Part shown: piece after piece, positions 34,063-43,713 of the stretch
How positions within the stretch are numbered: the stretch's first letter is position 1
Layout of the letters: every line of letters starts with the position of its first letter
DNA from: Sphaerotilus uruguayifluvii
GTDB taxonomy: Bacteria > Pseudomonadota > Gammaproteobacteria > Burkholderiales > Burkholderiaceae_C
Length of the DNA stretch: 64,000 bases
Direction of reading: 5' to 3'
NCBI RefSeq assembly: GCF_013294065.1
Contig: NZ_JABSNM010000002.1
Coordinates: 248,001 to 312,000, forward strand
Program-made: the position numbers and the translations under genes
The notes under the pieces: generated by a model
Database searches by the model: none
What the model was told of the DNA's origin: nothing
The model's input: the letters and a program-made list of their open reading frames with translations, nothing else

Positions 34063-36612
34063 TCAGGCGCGCACCACCTTGACGGCGCACTTCTTGTAGT
34101 CGGTCTCCTTCGAGATCGGGCAGGTCGCGTCCAGCGTCAGCTTGTTGACCAGCCGGCCCTCGTCGAAGAAGGGAATGAAGACCAGGCCGCGCGGCACCTT
34201 GTTGCGGCCCTTGGTCTCGACCGAGAGCGTGATCTCGCCGCGGCGCGAGGCGACCTTGACCTTCATGCCGCGCTGCAGGCCGCGGGACTGGGCGTCGTCC
34301 GGATGCATGAAGACGACCGCCTCGGGCACCGCGCGGTGCAGCTCGGGCACGCGGCGGGTCATCGTGCCGGTGTGCCAGTGCTCCAGCACCCGGCCGGTGC
34401 ACAGCCACAGGTCGAAGTCCTTGTCCGGGCTCTCGGCCGCGGGCTGGTAGGGCAGCGCGAAGATGTTGGCGCGGCCGTCCTTCTGGCCGTAGAAGCGCAG
34501 GCCCTCGCCCTTCTTCACGTAGGGGTCGTAGCCTTCGCGGAAGCGCCACAGCGTCTCCTTGCCGTCGACCACCGGCCAGCGCAGGCCGCGCACCTCGTGG
34601 TAGACGTCGAAGGGCGCCAGGTCATGGCCGTGGCCGCGGCCGAACTCGGCGTACTCCTCGAACAGGCCCTTCTGCACGTAGAAGCCGAAGGCCTTCGACT
34701 CGTCGTTGCCGTAGTCCTTGATGTACTTGCCGTTCACCCGGGTCAGGTCGGCGGCCGGGAACCTGTTGACCTTGCCGTTCCTGTAGAGGATGTCGAACAG
34801 CGTCCTGCCCTTGAACTCGGGCTTCTTCGCGATCAGCTCGGCCGGCCAGACCTCCTCGACCTTGAAGCGCTTGGAGAACTCCATCATCTGCCACAGGTCG
34901 GAGCGGGCCTCGCCCGGCGCCTGCACCTGCTGGCGCCAGACCTGGGTGCGGCGCTCGGCGTTGCCGAAGGCGCCTTCCTTCTCGACCCACATCGCGCTGG
35001 GCAGGATCAGGTCGGCGGCCATCGCGCTGGCGTTGGGGTAGGCGTCGCTGACGACGACGAAGGCGGCCGGGTTGCGCCAGCCCGGCAGCAGCTCGCCGTT
35101 GATGTTCGCCCCCGCCTGCATGTTGTTGTTGGTGGTGTTCCAGTAGCAGCGGATCTTGCCGTCCTTGAGCGCGCGGGCCATCGCCACCGCGTGCAGGCCG
35201 ATCTTGTCGGGCACCGTGCCCTCGGGCAGGCCCCAGATCTCCTCGGCGTGGTGGCGGTGCTCGGGATTGGTCACCACCATGTCGGCGGGCAGGCGGTGCG
35301 CGAAGGTGCCGACCTCGCGTGCGGTGCCGCAGGCGCTGGGCTGGCCGGTCAGCGAGAACGGGCTGTTGCCCGGCTGGCTGATCTTGCCGGTCAGCAGGTG
35401 GATGTTGTAGACCATGTTGTTGGCCCAGGTGCCGCGCGTGTGCTGGTTGAAGCCCATCGTCCACAGCGACATCACCTTGACCTTCGGGTCGGCGTAGAGC
35501 TTCGCCAGTTCTTCCAGCTGGCGCACCGGCACGCCGGAGATCTCCGAGGCCTTCTCCACGGTGTACTCGGAGACGAACTTCGCGTACTCCTCGAAGCTGA
35601 TCGGGCTGGAGTCGTTCGGGCTGCCCTTGGGCTGGCCGTCCGCGCCGGGGTAGCCGTTGCTGGTGGCGTCCTTCTCCAGCGCATGTCCCGGGCGCAGGCC
35701 GTAGCCGATGTCGGTGGTACCCTTCCTGAAGTTGACGTTCTTCTTCACGAACTCGGTGTTCACCTTCTTGTTCGTGATGATGTAGTTGGCGATGTAGTTG
35801 AGGATCGCCAGGTCGGTCTGCGGCCTGAACACCAGCCCGGCGTCGGCCAGGTCGAAGCTGCGGTGCTCGTAGGTCGACAGCACCGCGACCTTGACATGCG
35901 GGTTGGACAGGCGCCGGTCGGTGATGCGGCTCCACAGGATCGGGTGCATCTCGGCCATGTTCGAGCCCCACAGCACGAAGGCGTCGGCCTGCTCGATGTC
36001 GTCGTAGCAGCCCATCGGCTCGTCGATGCCGAAGGTGCGCATGAAGCCGGTGACCGCCGAGGCCATGCAGTGGCGCGCGTTCGGGTCGAGGTTGTTGGTG
36101 CGGAAGCCCGCCTTGTAGAGCTTGACGGCGGCGTAGCCTTCCCAGACCGTCCACTGGCCCGAGCCGAACATCGCCAGCGAGTTCGGGCCGGCGGTGCGGA
36201 TCGCCTCCTTCCACTTCGCGGCCATGAGGTCGAAGGCCTCGTCCCAGCTGACCGGCACGAAGTCGCCGTCCTTGGCGTACTGGCCGTTCTTCTTGCGCAG
36301 CAGCGGCGTGGTCAGCCGGTCGCGGCCGTACATGATCTTGGACAGGAAGTAGCCCTTGATGCAGTTCAGGCCGCGGTTGACCGGCGCTTCCGGGTCGCCC
36401 TGGGTGGCGACGACGCGGCCGTCCTGCACGCCGACCATCACCGCGCAGCCGGTGCCGCAGAAGCGGCACGGCGCCTTGTCCCAGCGCACTGCGCCGCCTG
36501 CCGCCGGCGCCGACGCGCCTTCGGCGGCCTCGACGACGATCGGAATGCCGGCGGCCGCGGCGGTGGCGCTCAGGGCCTGGGCCTTCAGAAAGTCGCGACG
36601 ATTCGATTCCAT
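34063..36612 (-). CDS. napA: Periplasmic nitrate reductase catalytic subunit NapA
   Basis: NapA reduces nitrate to nitrite at a Mo-bis-MGD centre. The 849-residue precursor has a twin-arginine signal ([20 protein letters not shown]), the [4Fe-4S] motif [10 protein letters not shown] followed by a later cysteine ([11 protein letters not shown]), and the Mo-ligand cysteine in [13 protein letters not shown]. The C-terminus [15 protein letters not shown] is typical. GGAGG lies 5 bases before ATG 36612. It starts the napAGHBC-nnrS operon. Confidence 0.97.
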   Translation of the reverse strand: MESNRRDFLKAQALSATAAAAGIPIVVEAAEGASAPAAGGAVRWDKAPCRFCGTGCAVMVGVQDGRVVATQGDPEAPVNRGLNCIKGYFLSKIMYGRDRLTTPLLRKKNGQYAKDGDFVPVSWDEAFDLMAAKWKEAIRTAGPNSLAMFGSGQWTVWEGYAAVKLYKAGFRTNNLDPNARHCMASAVTGFMRTFGIDEPMGCYDDIEQADAFVLWGSNMAEMHPILWSRITDRRLSNPHVKVAVLSTYEHRSFDLADAGLVFRPQTDLAILNYIANYIITNKKVNTEFVKKNVNFRKGTTDIGYGLRPGHALEKDATSNGYPGADGQPKGSPNDSSPISFEEYAKFVSEYTVEKASEISGVPVRQLEELAKLYADPKVKVMSLWTMGFNQHTRGTWANNMVYNIHLLTGKISQPGNSPFSLTGQPSACGTAREVGTFAHRLPADMVVTNPEHRHHAEEIWGLPEGTVPDKIGLHAVAMARALKDGKIRCYWNTTNNNMQAGANINGELLPGWRNPAAFVVVSDAYPNASAMAADLILPSAMWVEKEGAFGNAERRTQVWRQQVQAPGEARSDLWQMMEFSKRFKVEEVWPAELIAKKPEFKGRTLFDILYRNGKVNRFPAADLTRVNGKYIKDYGNDESKAFGFYVQKGLFEEYAEFGRGHGHDLAPFDVYHEVRGLRWPVVDGKETLWRFREGYDPYVKKGEGLRFYGQKDGRANIFALPYQPAAESPDKDFDLWLCTGRVLEHWHTGTMTRRVPELHRAVPEAVVFMHPDDAQSRGLQRGMKVKVASRRGEITLSVETKGRNKVPRGLVFIPFFDEGRLVNKLTLDATCPISKETDYKKCAVKVVRA

Positions 36613-36663
36613 GGTTCCTCCAACAGTGCGGCCGGATGCTCGCCGCTGGCCGGAGGAAAGTCC

Positions 36664-36677
36664 TTGAACTGGTTCAA
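36664..36677 (-). promoter_or_regulatory. DNR/NnrR box between napD and napA
   Basis: TTGAACTGGTTCAA is a 5-4-5 dyad centred at 36670.5. A class II start on the minus strand falls near 36629, 17 bases before napA, leaving room for the GGAGG. It suggests napA can be transcribed independently of napD. Confidence 0.75.
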
Positions 36678-36711
36678 GACGGCACGCGCCGGGGCATGCG
36701 CCGTGCCCGGC

Positions 36712-37035
36712 TCAGCCCGGGCTGTGCGGCAGCTCGACGCCGGCGGCCATCTCGTGCAGGCCGGCGCGCCAGCTGGTGGCGTTCATGCCGGCGCTCTCGG
36801 CCGGGTCGTCGCCGCCATGTTCGTAGACCAGCGAGACGTCGACGACGCCGGGCAGCAGCGCGATCGCCGCCAGCGTGGCCGAGGCGGCCGTGCCGGCGCT
36901 GTCCTCGATGACCAGGATCAGCCGGCCGTCGCCGGGGTCGAGCGCGACGTCGACGCCGGGCTGCTGCGCGAGCTGGCGCGACAGGTCCGCGACGCGGTCG
37001 CGGGAAGTGCGCACGATGGCGCCGAGAATGCTCAT
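36712..37035 (-). CDS. napD: NapA signal-peptide-binding chaperone NapD
   Basis: The 107-residue cytoplasmic protein matches NapD in size and pattern: MSILGAIVRTSRDRVADLSRQL, then GDGRLILVIED and LPGVVDVSLVYEHGGDD. NapD binds the NapA twin-arginine signal before export. A GGAGG lies 7 bases before the ATG. It is 99 bp upstream of napA, separated by a DNR box, rather than tightly linked as in most nap operons. Confidence 0.9.
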   Translation of the reverse strand: MSILGAIVRTSRDRVADLSRQLAQQPGVDVALDPGDGRLILVIEDSAGTAASATLAAIALLPGVVDVSLVYEHGGDDPAESAGMNATSWRAGLHEMAAGVELPHSPG

Positions 37036-37098
37036 GACCTGCCTCCGGGGCAAAGGGGGAGAAGGCGCGCACTGTCGGCGCTGGCGGGCGGCTGCAGC

Positions 37099-37112
37099 CT
37101 GACGCAGGTCAA
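37099..37112 (-). promoter_or_regulatory. FNR-type dyad CTGAC-GCAG-GTCAA upstream of napD
   Basis: The site is centred at 37105.5. A class II start on the minus strand falls near 37064, 29 bases before the napD ATG. It differs at one spacer base from the box upstream of dnr. Confidence 0.55.
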
Positions 37113-37228
37113 GGAGCGTGAGCGACGGCCGGCCGATCGGCCTATGATCGCGCCCTTGTCCTGCGCCCTGGTTCCGGCGCGCCGCCCCGAAGGCCGCCCG
37201 GACCTCACCCCACGAAGAAGAACGGATC

Positions 37229-37282
37229 ATGACCCCAGCCTCGACCTGTCCCGGGCGGCCGATCACGGAGGCCGGCCGATGA
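37229..37282 (+). CDS. Possible 17-residue leader peptide before mnmH
   Basis: ATG 37229 opens a short frame MTPASTCPGRPITEAGR whose TGA overlaps the mnmH ATG (ATGA). A GAAGAAG purine stretch precedes it. The overlap would couple translation of mnmH to this leader, but a chance frame is equally possible. Confidence 0.25.
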   Translation: MTPASTCPGRPITEAGR

Positions 37283-38328
37283 GCTCGCGCGGCCCGGCGC
37301 AGATCGCCGACCTGCATCGCTTCGACTGCATCATCGACGCGCGCTCGCCGTCGGAATATGCGCTCGACCACCTTCCCGGCGCGATCAACTGCCCCTCGCT
37401 CGACGACGAGGAGCGCCGCATCGTCGGCACGATCTACAAGCAGCAGGGCGCCTTCGAGGCGCGGCGGGTCGGCGGCGCGATGGTGGCGGCCAACCTGGCG
37501 CGCCACCTGAAGGAGCGCTTCGCCGACATGCCGGCGAACTGGCGCCCGGTCGTCTACTGCTGGCGCGGCGGCCTGCGCAGCGGCTCGATGGTCAACTGGT
37601 GGCGGCTGGTGGGCTGGGACGCGCAGCAGCTCGCCGGCGGCTACAAGCGCTGGCGCCAGCATGTGATCGCGCAGATCGACGCGATCTCGCCGCAGCTCGA
37701 TCTGCGGGTGGTCTGCGGCCCCACCGGCAGCGCCAAGACCCGCGTGCTGCAGGCGCTGGCCGCGCAGGGAGAGCAGGTGCTCGACCTGGAGGGCCTGGCC
37801 GCGCACAAGGGCTCGCTGCTGGGTGCGCTGCCCGGCGTCGAGCAGCCGTCGCAGAAGGCCTTCGAGACGCAGCTGGCGGTGCAGCTCGAGAGGCTCGACC
37901 TGGGCCGGCCGGTCTACGTCGAGGCCGAGAGCCGCAAGATCGGCCGCATCGCGCTGCCCACCGCCTTGATCGAGCGCATGCGCGCCGCCGCCTGCCTCGA
38001 GATCGATGCCGGCGCCGCGGCGCGGCTGGACTACCTGCTCCAGGACTATGCCTACCTGGGCGACGAGCCCGAGCAGCTCGCCTCGCGCTTCGAGATGCTG
38101 CGCGAGCTGCACAGCCGCGAGACGATCACGCGCTGGCAGGACTGGGCGCGCACCCGCGCGCTGCGCCCGCTCTTCGACGAGCTGAGCCGGCTGCACTACG
38201 ACCCGGCCTACGGCCGCTCGCAGGCGGCGCATTTCCGCCGCTGGGCCGAGCGGCGCACGGTCGCCGCCGACGCGCTGGACGCCGCCGGCATCGAGCGGGT
38301 GGCGCAGGCGCTGCGCGCGCTGGGCTGA
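37279..38328 (+). CDS. mnmH: tRNA 2-selenouridine synthase MnmH/SelU
   Basis: The 349-residue enzyme has an N-terminal rhodanese domain with catalytic cysteine in VVYCWRGGLRSGSM (about 94-108) and a C-terminal P-loop domain with GPTGSAKTRVLQAL (about 150-163). It replaces sulfur with selenium at the wobble uridine of certain tRNAs, using selenophosphate from SelD. The gene begins a plus-strand selenium locus, 13 bp before the ABC transporter ATPase. Confidence 0.95.
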   Translation: MSSRGPAQIADLHRFDCIIDARSPSEYALDHLPGAINCPSLDDEERRIVGTIYKQQGAFEARRVGGAMVAANLARHLKERFADMPANWRPVVYCWRGGLRSGSMVNWWRLVGWDAQQLAGGYKRWRQHVIAQIDAISPQLDLRVVCGPTGSAKTRVLQALAAQGEQVLDLEGLAAHKGSLLGALPGVEQPSQKAFETQLAVQLERLDLGRPVYVEAESRKIGRIALPTALIERMRAAACLEIDAGAAARLDYLLQDYAYLGDEPEQLASRFEMLRELHSRETITRWQDWARTRALRPLFDELSRLHYDPAYGRSQAAHFRRWAERRTVAADALDAAGIERVAQALRALG

Positions 38329-38341
38329 AGGGGGCGCAGGC

Positions 38342-39097
38342 ATGGCACGGGAACTGCGTCTGCACGGTGTCGGTCGCCGCTGGGGCGATCGCGAGGTGCT
38401 CTCCGGCATCGACCTGACGCTGCGGGCCGGCGAGCGGGTGGCGCTGATCGGCCCGAGCGGCGCGGGCAAGTCGACGCTGCTGCGGCTGATGGCCGGCGCG
38501 CTGCGCCCCACCCAGGGCCGCATCGAGGTCGACGGCCACGATCTGGCGCAGATGCCGTGGCGCGCGCTGCAGGCGCACCGCGCCCGCTGCCGCATCGTCG
38601 AGCAGCAGAACCTGCTGGTGCCGCAGTCGAGCGTGCACGACAACATCGTCGCCGGGCTGCTGTCGCACTGGCCGGCCTGGCGCACGCTGCTGGCGGCGCT
38701 GTGGCCGCTGGAGCGCGCGCGGGTGGCCGCGCTGCTGCAGGCGGTCGATCTGGCCGGGCTGCAGTGGGCACCGGCGGCCACGCTCAGCGGCGGGCAGATG
38801 CAGCGGGTGGCGCTGGCGCGCGCGCTGGTGTCGGGCCCGCGCCTGCTGCTGGCCGACGAGCCCACCGCCTCGCTCGACCCGCGCACCGCGCGCCAGATCA
38901 CCCGGCTGATCGTCGATCAGGCCAAGGGCGGCGACATGGCGCTGGTGTTCTGCACCCACTGGTTCGACATCGTGCGCAGCGACTGCACCCGCGTCATCGG
39001 CCTGCGCGACGGCCGCCTGCTGTTCGATGCCCCGCCGGCCGAGGTCGACGAGGCCCGCCTGGCCCAGCTCTATGCCGGCAGCGATGAACGGCTCTGA
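38342..39097 (+). CDS. PhnC-like ABC transporter ATPase, probable selenium-oxyanion importer
   Basis: The 251-residue ATPase has Walker A GPSGAGKSTLLRLMAG, signature LSGGQMQRVALARAL and Walker B LLLADEPTASLDPRTAR. By sequence it belongs with PhnC phosphonate importer ATPases. The setting between mnmH and selD, not next to any phosphonate catabolic gene, favours a selenium compound as substrate. The permease gene overlaps its 3' end by 14 bp. Confidence 0.85.
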   Translation: MARELRLHGVGRRWGDREVLSGIDLTLRAGERVALIGPSGAGKSTLLRLMAGALRPTQGRIEVDGHDLAQMPWRALQAHRARCRIVEQQNLLVPQSSVHDNIVAGLLSHWPAWRTLLAALWPLERARVAALLQAVDLAGLQWAPAATLSGGQMQRVALARALVSGPRLLLADEPTASLDPRTARQITRLIVDQAKGGDMALVFCTHWFDIVRSDCTRVIGLRDGRLLFDAPPAEVDEARLAQLYAGSDERL

Positions 39098-40772
39098 CCC
39101 GGTGCTGCGCTCGCGGCTGCAGACGCTGCTGATCGTGCTGGCGGTGCTGCTCTCCGGCGGGGTGGCGCTGCCGCTCACCGGCGCCGAACCCGCGAAGCTG
39201 TTCGATGCCGAGGGGCTGAAGAACGCCGGCGACATCCTCTCCGGCCTGGCGCGGCCGGACTTCTCGGCCGAGTTCCTGGAGCGGGTGCTCGAGCTCTCGC
39301 TCGAGAGCCTGCTGATCGGCGTGCTGGGCACGGTGATGGCCACCGCGCTGGGCACGCTGCTGGCCCTGGCGGCGATCCGCGTGCCCGATCTGGACGATCC
39401 GCCGCAGCGCCTGCCGGCGTGGTGGCGGGGCCTGGGCGCGCTGATGCGCCAGCTCGCACGGCTGCTGCTGAACTTCTTCCGCTCGGTGCCGGAGATCGTC
39501 TGGGCCTATCTGTTCGTGCAGCTGCTCGGCCTGGGGCCGGGCGCGGCGGTGCTGGCCATCACGCTGACGGTGGGCGGCAACATCGGCAAGCTCTACGCCG
39601 AGCTGGCCGAGGCGCTCGAGCCCGGCGCGATCCGCGCGCTGCGCGCCACCGGCGCCTCGCGCGGCGCGGTGCTGCTGCATGCGGTGCTGCCGCAGGTGCG
39701 CCGCGCCTGGACCGGCTACGCGCTGTTCTGCCTGGAATGCAACATCCGCATCGGCTCCATCCTCGGCGTGGTCGGCGCCGGCGGGCTGGGCAGCGAGATC
39801 GCGCTGAGCCTGCGCTATTTCCAGTACGACAAGCTGGCCACGACGCTGCTGGCGGTGCTGGTCTTCGTCGTCGCGCTGGAGGCGCTGGGCGCGCGGCTGC
39901 GGCGCGGGCCCCTGCCGCGCACGCTCGCGCTGGCCGGCCTGGGCACGGCCTTGGCGCTGTGGCGGCTGGAGATCCCGTGGGCCGACCTGTGGAGCGGCTC
40001 GTCGGTGGCGCTGCTGAGCTTCGAGCACCTGGCGCCGGACGCCGACTTCGTGCGCACCGTCGCGCGCCAGACCGGCGAGACGGTGCTGATGGCCTGGGCG
40101 GCGACGCTGGCCTCGGCGCTGGGCGCGGCGGTGCTGGCCCCGCTGGCGGCCGCGCACCTGAGCACCGGCAGCTTCCTGCCCGATCCGCCCCGCCCGGCCT
40201 GGCCGCGCCGGCTCGCGCTGTGGGCCGGGCGCCAGTCGGCGCGCGCGGTGCTGCAGCTCACCCGGGTGATGCCGGAGCTGACGCTGGCCCTGGTCTTCGT
40301 CGTCTGGGTCGGCGGCGGGCCGCTGGCCGGCATCCTGGCGATCGCGGTGCACAACCTCGGCGTGATGGGCCGCCTGTTCGCCGACGTGCTCGACGAGGCC
40401 GAGCCGGGGCCGCCGGCGGTGCTGCAGGCGCAGGGCGCCGGGCGGCTGGCGGTCTTCGTCGCCGGCGTCTGGCCGCAGGTGCGCGCGCGGCTGGCGGCCT
40501 TCGCGCTCTACCGCTTCGAGGTCAATGTGCGCGCCACCACGATGGTGGGCTTCGTCGGCGCCGGCGGCATCGGCGACGCGCTGCACACCGCCATCAGCCT
40601 CTTCCATGTGCGCGACCTGACGCTGCTGCTGATCGTGCTGCTGAGCCTGGTCGCGCTGGTCGACCTGATCGGCGACCGCCTGCGCGCGCGCCTGCTCGCC
40701 TCTCCCGATCGCGGAGCGCGCTGCGCGCCGCCGGTTTCCTCCCCTTCCTCCTCCGGAGCCTATCCCGCATGA
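39084..40772 (+). CDS. Fused double PhnE-like permease
   Basis: The 562-residue membrane protein contains two PhnE-type permease domains in tandem. The first half has 'FFRSVPEIVWAYLFVQLLG' and the ABC-contact loop 'RALRATGASRGAVLLHAVLPQ'. The second half has 'LTRVMPELTLALVFVVWVG' and 'VLQAQGAGRLAVFVAGVWPQ'. The halves are normally separate subunits or a homodimer. It begins inside the ATPase gene and its stop overlaps the next start (ATGA), so the three transporter genes are one unit. Confidence 0.88.
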   Translation: MNGSDPVLRSRLQTLLIVLAVLLSGGVALPLTGAEPAKLFDAEGLKNAGDILSGLARPDFSAEFLERVLELSLESLLIGVLGTVMATALGTLLALAAIRVPDLDDPPQRLPAWWRGLGALMRQLARLLLNFFRSVPEIVWAYLFVQLLGLGPGAAVLAITLTVGGNIGKLYAELAEALEPGAIRALRATGASRGAVLLHAVLPQVRRAWTGYALFCLECNIRIGSILGVVGAGGLGSEIALSLRYFQYDKLATTLLAVLVFVVALEALGARLRRGPLPRTLALAGLGTALALWRLEIPWADLWSGSSVALLSFEHLAPDADFVRTVARQTGETVLMAWAATLASALGAAVLAPLAAAHLSTGSFLPDPPRPAWPRRLALWAGRQSARAVLQLTRVMPELTLALVFVVWVGGGPLAGILAIAVHNLGVMGRLFADVLDEAEPGPPAVLQAQGAGRLAVFVAGVWPQVRARLAAFALYRFEVNVRATTMVGFVGAGGIGDALHTAISLFHVRDLTLLLIVLLSLVALVDLIGDRLRARLLASPDRGARCAPPVSSPSSSGAYPA

Positions 40773-41638
40773 ACACGCCCCGTCGCACCCTGCTCGCCCT
40801 GTCCTCGCTGCTGGCCCTGTCCGCGCTGGCGCCGCTGGCCCAGGCCGAGGAGACCGTCATCCGCGTCTCCGGCATCCCCGACGAGAACCCGACCGAGCTG
40901 GCGCGCAAGTACAAGCCGCTGGTCGACCAGCTGCAGAAGCACCTCGGCGTCAAGGTCGTCTACGTGCCGGTGATCGACTATGGTGCGGCCGTCTCGGCGC
41001 TGGGCGCGGGCAAGATCGACTTCGCCTGGCTGGGCGGCTTCACCTTCGTGCAGGCCAAGGTGATGTCGGGTGCGCGGCCGGTGGTCATGCGCGACATCGA
41101 CCGCGAGTTCCACAGCGTCTTCATCGCCAGCAGCACCTCCGGCATCACCAAGCCCGAGGAGATGCGCGGCAAGAGCTTCGCCTTCGGCTCGAAGTCGTCC
41201 ACCTCGGGCCACCTGTTCCCGCGCCATTTCCTCGAGACCACCTGGCGCATCGACCCGGAGAAGGACTTCGCCGGCGCGCCTGTCTACAGCGGCGCGCATG
41301 ACGCCACCGTGAAGATGGTCGAGTCGGGCAAGGTGCAGGCCGGCGCGGTCAACATCGAGGTCTGGAAGCGCATGGAGGCCAAGCAGCAGTTCGACCCGGC
41401 CAAGGTCCGGGCGATCTGGACCACGCCGGCCTTCGTCGACTATGTCTGGGCCGCGCGCAAGGACCTGCCGGCCGAGACGGTGAAGAAGTTCGCCGACGCC
41501 TTCCTGACGCTGGACATGAACGACCCGGCCGAGAAGGCGGTGCTCGACCTGCAGGGCGCGAAGAAGTTCGTGCCGGCCAAGGTCGAGGACTTCGCCATCA
41601 TCGAGCAGGTGGGCCGCTCCACCGGCCTGCTGAAGTGA
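40769..41638 (+). CDS. PhnD-like periplasmic binding protein, putative selenium-compound binding
   Basis: The 289-residue precursor has a signal peptide ([19 protein letters not shown]) and a PhnD-type fold: [21 protein letters not shown], then [13 protein letters not shown] and [17 protein letters not shown]. PhnD relatives bind phosphonate or phosphite. A subgroup beside selD/mnmH is commonly annotated as a putative selenate binding protein, and this gene has that context. The substrate is inferred only. Confidence 0.85.
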   Translation: MNTPRRTLLALSSLLALSALAPLAQAEETVIRVSGIPDENPTELARKYKPLVDQLQKHLGVKVVYVPVIDYGAAVSALGAGKIDFAWLGGFTFVQAKVMSGARPVVMRDIDREFHSVFIASSTSGITKPEEMRGKSFAFGSKSSTSGHLFPRHFLETTWRIDPEKDFAGAPVYSGAHDATVKMVESGKVQAGAVNIEVWKRMEAKQQFDPAKVRAIWTTPAFVDYVWAARKDLPAETVKKFADAFLTLDMNDPAEKAVLDLQGAKKFVPAKVEDFAIIEQVGRSTGLLK

Positions 41639-42720
41639 GCGCGGCCATGACGACCGCACCCGCACCTGGACCCGCTCACCCGCCGCTGTCGCAGCTCGCC
41701 CACGGCGGCGGCTGCGGCTGCAAGCTCGCGCCCGGCGTGCTCTCCGAGATCCTGGCGCGCACGCCGCAGGGCCTGATCCCGCCGGAGCTGATCGTGGGTC
41801 TGGAGACCAGCGACGACGCCGCGGTCTGGCGCCTGGACGAGCGCCACGCCATCGTCGCCACCACCGACTTCTTCACCCCGATCGTCGACGACCCGCGCGA
41901 CTTCGGCCGCATCGCCGCGACCAACGCGCTCTCGGACATCTACGCGATGGGCGGGCGGCCGATCTTCGCGCTGGCCCTGGTCGGCATGCCGATCCAGAAG
42001 CTCTCGACCGAGACCATCGGCGCGATCCTGGAGGGCGGCGCCAGCGTCTGCCGCGAGGCGGGCATCCCGATCGCGGGCGGCCACTCGATCGACGCGGCCG
42101 AGCCGATCTACGGCCTGGTCGCCATCGGCCTGGTCGCGCCCGACCAGGTGCGGCGCAACGCCGACGCGCAGGCGGGCGACTGCCTGGTGCTGGGCAAGCC
42201 GATCGGCGTGGGCGTGCTGTCGGCAGCGCTCAAGCGCGGCCTGCTCGACGAGGCGGGCTATGCGCGCATGCGCGCGCCGATGACGCAGCTCAACGCGGTC
42301 GGCACCACGCTGGCCGCGCTGCCTGCGGTGCACGCGATGACCGACGTGACCGGCTTCGGGCTGCTCGGCCACCTGCTGGAGGTCTGCCGCGGTTCCGGGC
42401 TGGACGCGACGCTCGAGCTGGCCGCGGTGCCGGTGCTGGACGACGCGCGCCGCTTCGCCCAGGACGGCGTCTTCACCGGCGCCTCCACCCGCAACTGGGC
42501 CAGCTATGGCGCCGAGATCGCGCTGCCGGCCGATCTGCCGGAAGCCCGGCGCGCGCTGCTGACCGACCCGCAGACCAGCGGCGGCCTGCTGGTGAGCTGC
42601 GCGCCCGAGGCGCTGGACGCGGTGCTGGCCACCTTCCGCGCCGCCGGCTTCGCCGAGGCGGCCTGCGTCGGGCGGATGCAGGCGCGCGGCGACGCCGCCG
42701 CGCGGGTGCGTGTGCGGTGA
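41635..42720 (+). CDS. selD: Selenophosphate synthase SelD
   Basis: SelD makes selenophosphate from selenide and ATP. The 361-residue protein has the glycine/cysteine-rich N-terminus [12 protein letters not shown] with Cys27 matching the catalytic cysteine (not selenocysteine), and [31 protein letters not shown] for ATP and metal binding. It starts at a GTG overlapping the binding-protein stop (GTGA). Its product would feed MnmH; no selA or selB is present in the window. Confidence 0.95.
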   Translation: MSAAMTTAPAPGPAHPPLSQLAHGGGCGCKLAPGVLSEILARTPQGLIPPELIVGLETSDDAAVWRLDERHAIVATTDFFTPIVDDPRDFGRIAATNALSDIYAMGGRPIFALALVGMPIQKLSTETIGAILEGGASVCREAGIPIAGGHSIDAAEPIYGLVAIGLVAPDQVRRNADAQAGDCLVLGKPIGVGVLSAALKRGLLDEAGYARMRAPMTQLNAVGTTLAALPAVHAMTDVTGFGLLGHLLEVCRGSGLDATLELAAVPVLDDARRFAQDGVFTGASTRNWASYGAEIALPADLPEARRALLTDPQTSGGLLVSCAPEALDAVLATFRAAGFAEAACVGRMQARGDAAARVRVR

Positions 42721-42811
42721 GCGGCTGATCCGCGGGCAGGGGCCGACATGGTGGTCTGATACGGTCAAGGGTATATTTCGGGTCCATCCTTCCTTTCCGG
42801 AGAAGTCCCCG

Positions 42812-43099
42812 ATGTCCTCCCTGCTGTCGCCTTCCACCCTCGTCATCGACGTGCGCTCGCCGGCCGAGTTCGCCAGCGGACACCTCGAGGGCGCGACCAA
42901 CCTGCCGCTGGACCGGCTCGCCAGCCTGTGCGCGCAGGCGTTGCCGGACCGCCAGGCCGACATCGTCGTCTACTGCGCCGCCGGCGGCCGCTCGGCCATG
43001 GCCTGCCGGCTGCTGGGCGAGCTCGGCTACCGTGGCGTGCGCGATGGCGGCGCGCTGTCCTCGCTCGCGCTGGCCTGCGGGCGGCCGCTGCGGCGCTGA
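42812..43099 (+). CDS. Small rhodanese-domain protein
   Basis: The 95-residue protein is a single rhodanese fold: TLVIDVRSPAEFASGHLEGATNLPL, then the active-site loop VVYCAAGGRSAMAC and LGELGYRGVRDGGAL. It could bind sulfane sulfur or perselenide. Being next to selD, a selenium-delivery role is possible. It has a TATATT hexamer at 42772-42777 and a CGGAG before ATG 42812, so it may have its own promoter. Confidence 0.85.
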   Translation: MSSLLSPSTLVIDVRSPAEFASGHLEGATNLPLDRLASLCAQALPDRQADIVVYCAAGGRSAMACRLLGELGYRGVRDGGALSSLALACGRPLRR

Positions 43100-43159
43100 A
43101 GCGCGCCGGGCGGGCGGACTGTCGTCGCGCTGTCACGATCGCGTGCGACGCTGTCACGA

Positions 43160-43684
43160 ATGATGAATGCCCCGTTCCTGTCGCGCCGGCGCGGCGCGCT
43201 GTCGCTGCTGCGGCCGCTGTCGCTGTCGTCGCTGCTGCTGATCGCTCCTGGCGCCGCGGTGCGCGCCGACGACCTGCCGCCGGCCGGCGTCGCCGCCGAG
43301 CCGGCGGTGCTCGATCTCGATTTCCGCGAGCTGCTGTCCGGACCGGTCGGCGCGCGCGGACCGGTCTGGTCGGAGCGGCTGCGGGCCGCCGATGGCCGGC
43401 GCGTGCGCATCACCGGCTACATGGTCACCCAGGAGATCGGCCGTCCGGGCCGCTTCTTCCTGGCGCCGCGGCCGCTGGCGATGAGCGAGCACGCCGACGG
43501 CGAGGCCGACGACCTGCCGCCGACGGTGCTGACCGTGCTGATGCCGCCGCAGGACGCCGAGGTCGTGCCGCTGCCCACGCGCGGCCGGCTGCAGCTCACC
43601 GGCACGCTGCGCGTCGGCCGGGCCGAGCTCGACGACGGGCGCATCGTCTGGCTGCGGCTCGAGCTCGAGCCGCGTCGTTCGTGA
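43160..43684 (+). CDS. Secreted DUF3299-like protein
   Basis: The 174-residue precursor has a basic start and signal peptide (LRPLSLSSLLLIAPGAAVRA). The core ADGRRVRITGYMVTQE...GRFFLAPRPL followed by 'VLTVLMPP' and 'RLQLTGTLRVG' resembles the DUF3299 pattern seen in small exported proteins. No function is known. It is followed by the alkaline phosphatase after 29 bp. Confidence 0.65.
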   Translation: MMNAPFLSRRRGALSLLRPLSLSSLLLIAPGAAVRADDLPPAGVAAEPAVLDLDFRELLSGPVGARGPVWSERLRAADGRRVRITGYMVTQEIGRPGRFFLAPRPLAMSEHADGEADDLPPTVLTVLMPPQDAEVVPLPTRGRLQLTGTLRVGRAELDDGRIVWLRLELEPRRS

Positions 43685-43713
43685 CCGTTCCTGTCCTGCC
43701 CCGGAGTCCTGAG

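Noticed and set aside
34051-37278. Very long open frame antisense to napAG running into mnmH
   Set aside because: It is a GC-bias shadow of napA/napG; only the part from 37279 has family signatures (MnmH).
41635-42720. Possible selenocysteine (UGA) in SelD or NapA
   Set aside because: SelD has Cys in the active-site motif and NapA has the usual Cys Mo ligand; no in-frame TGA interrupts either gene.
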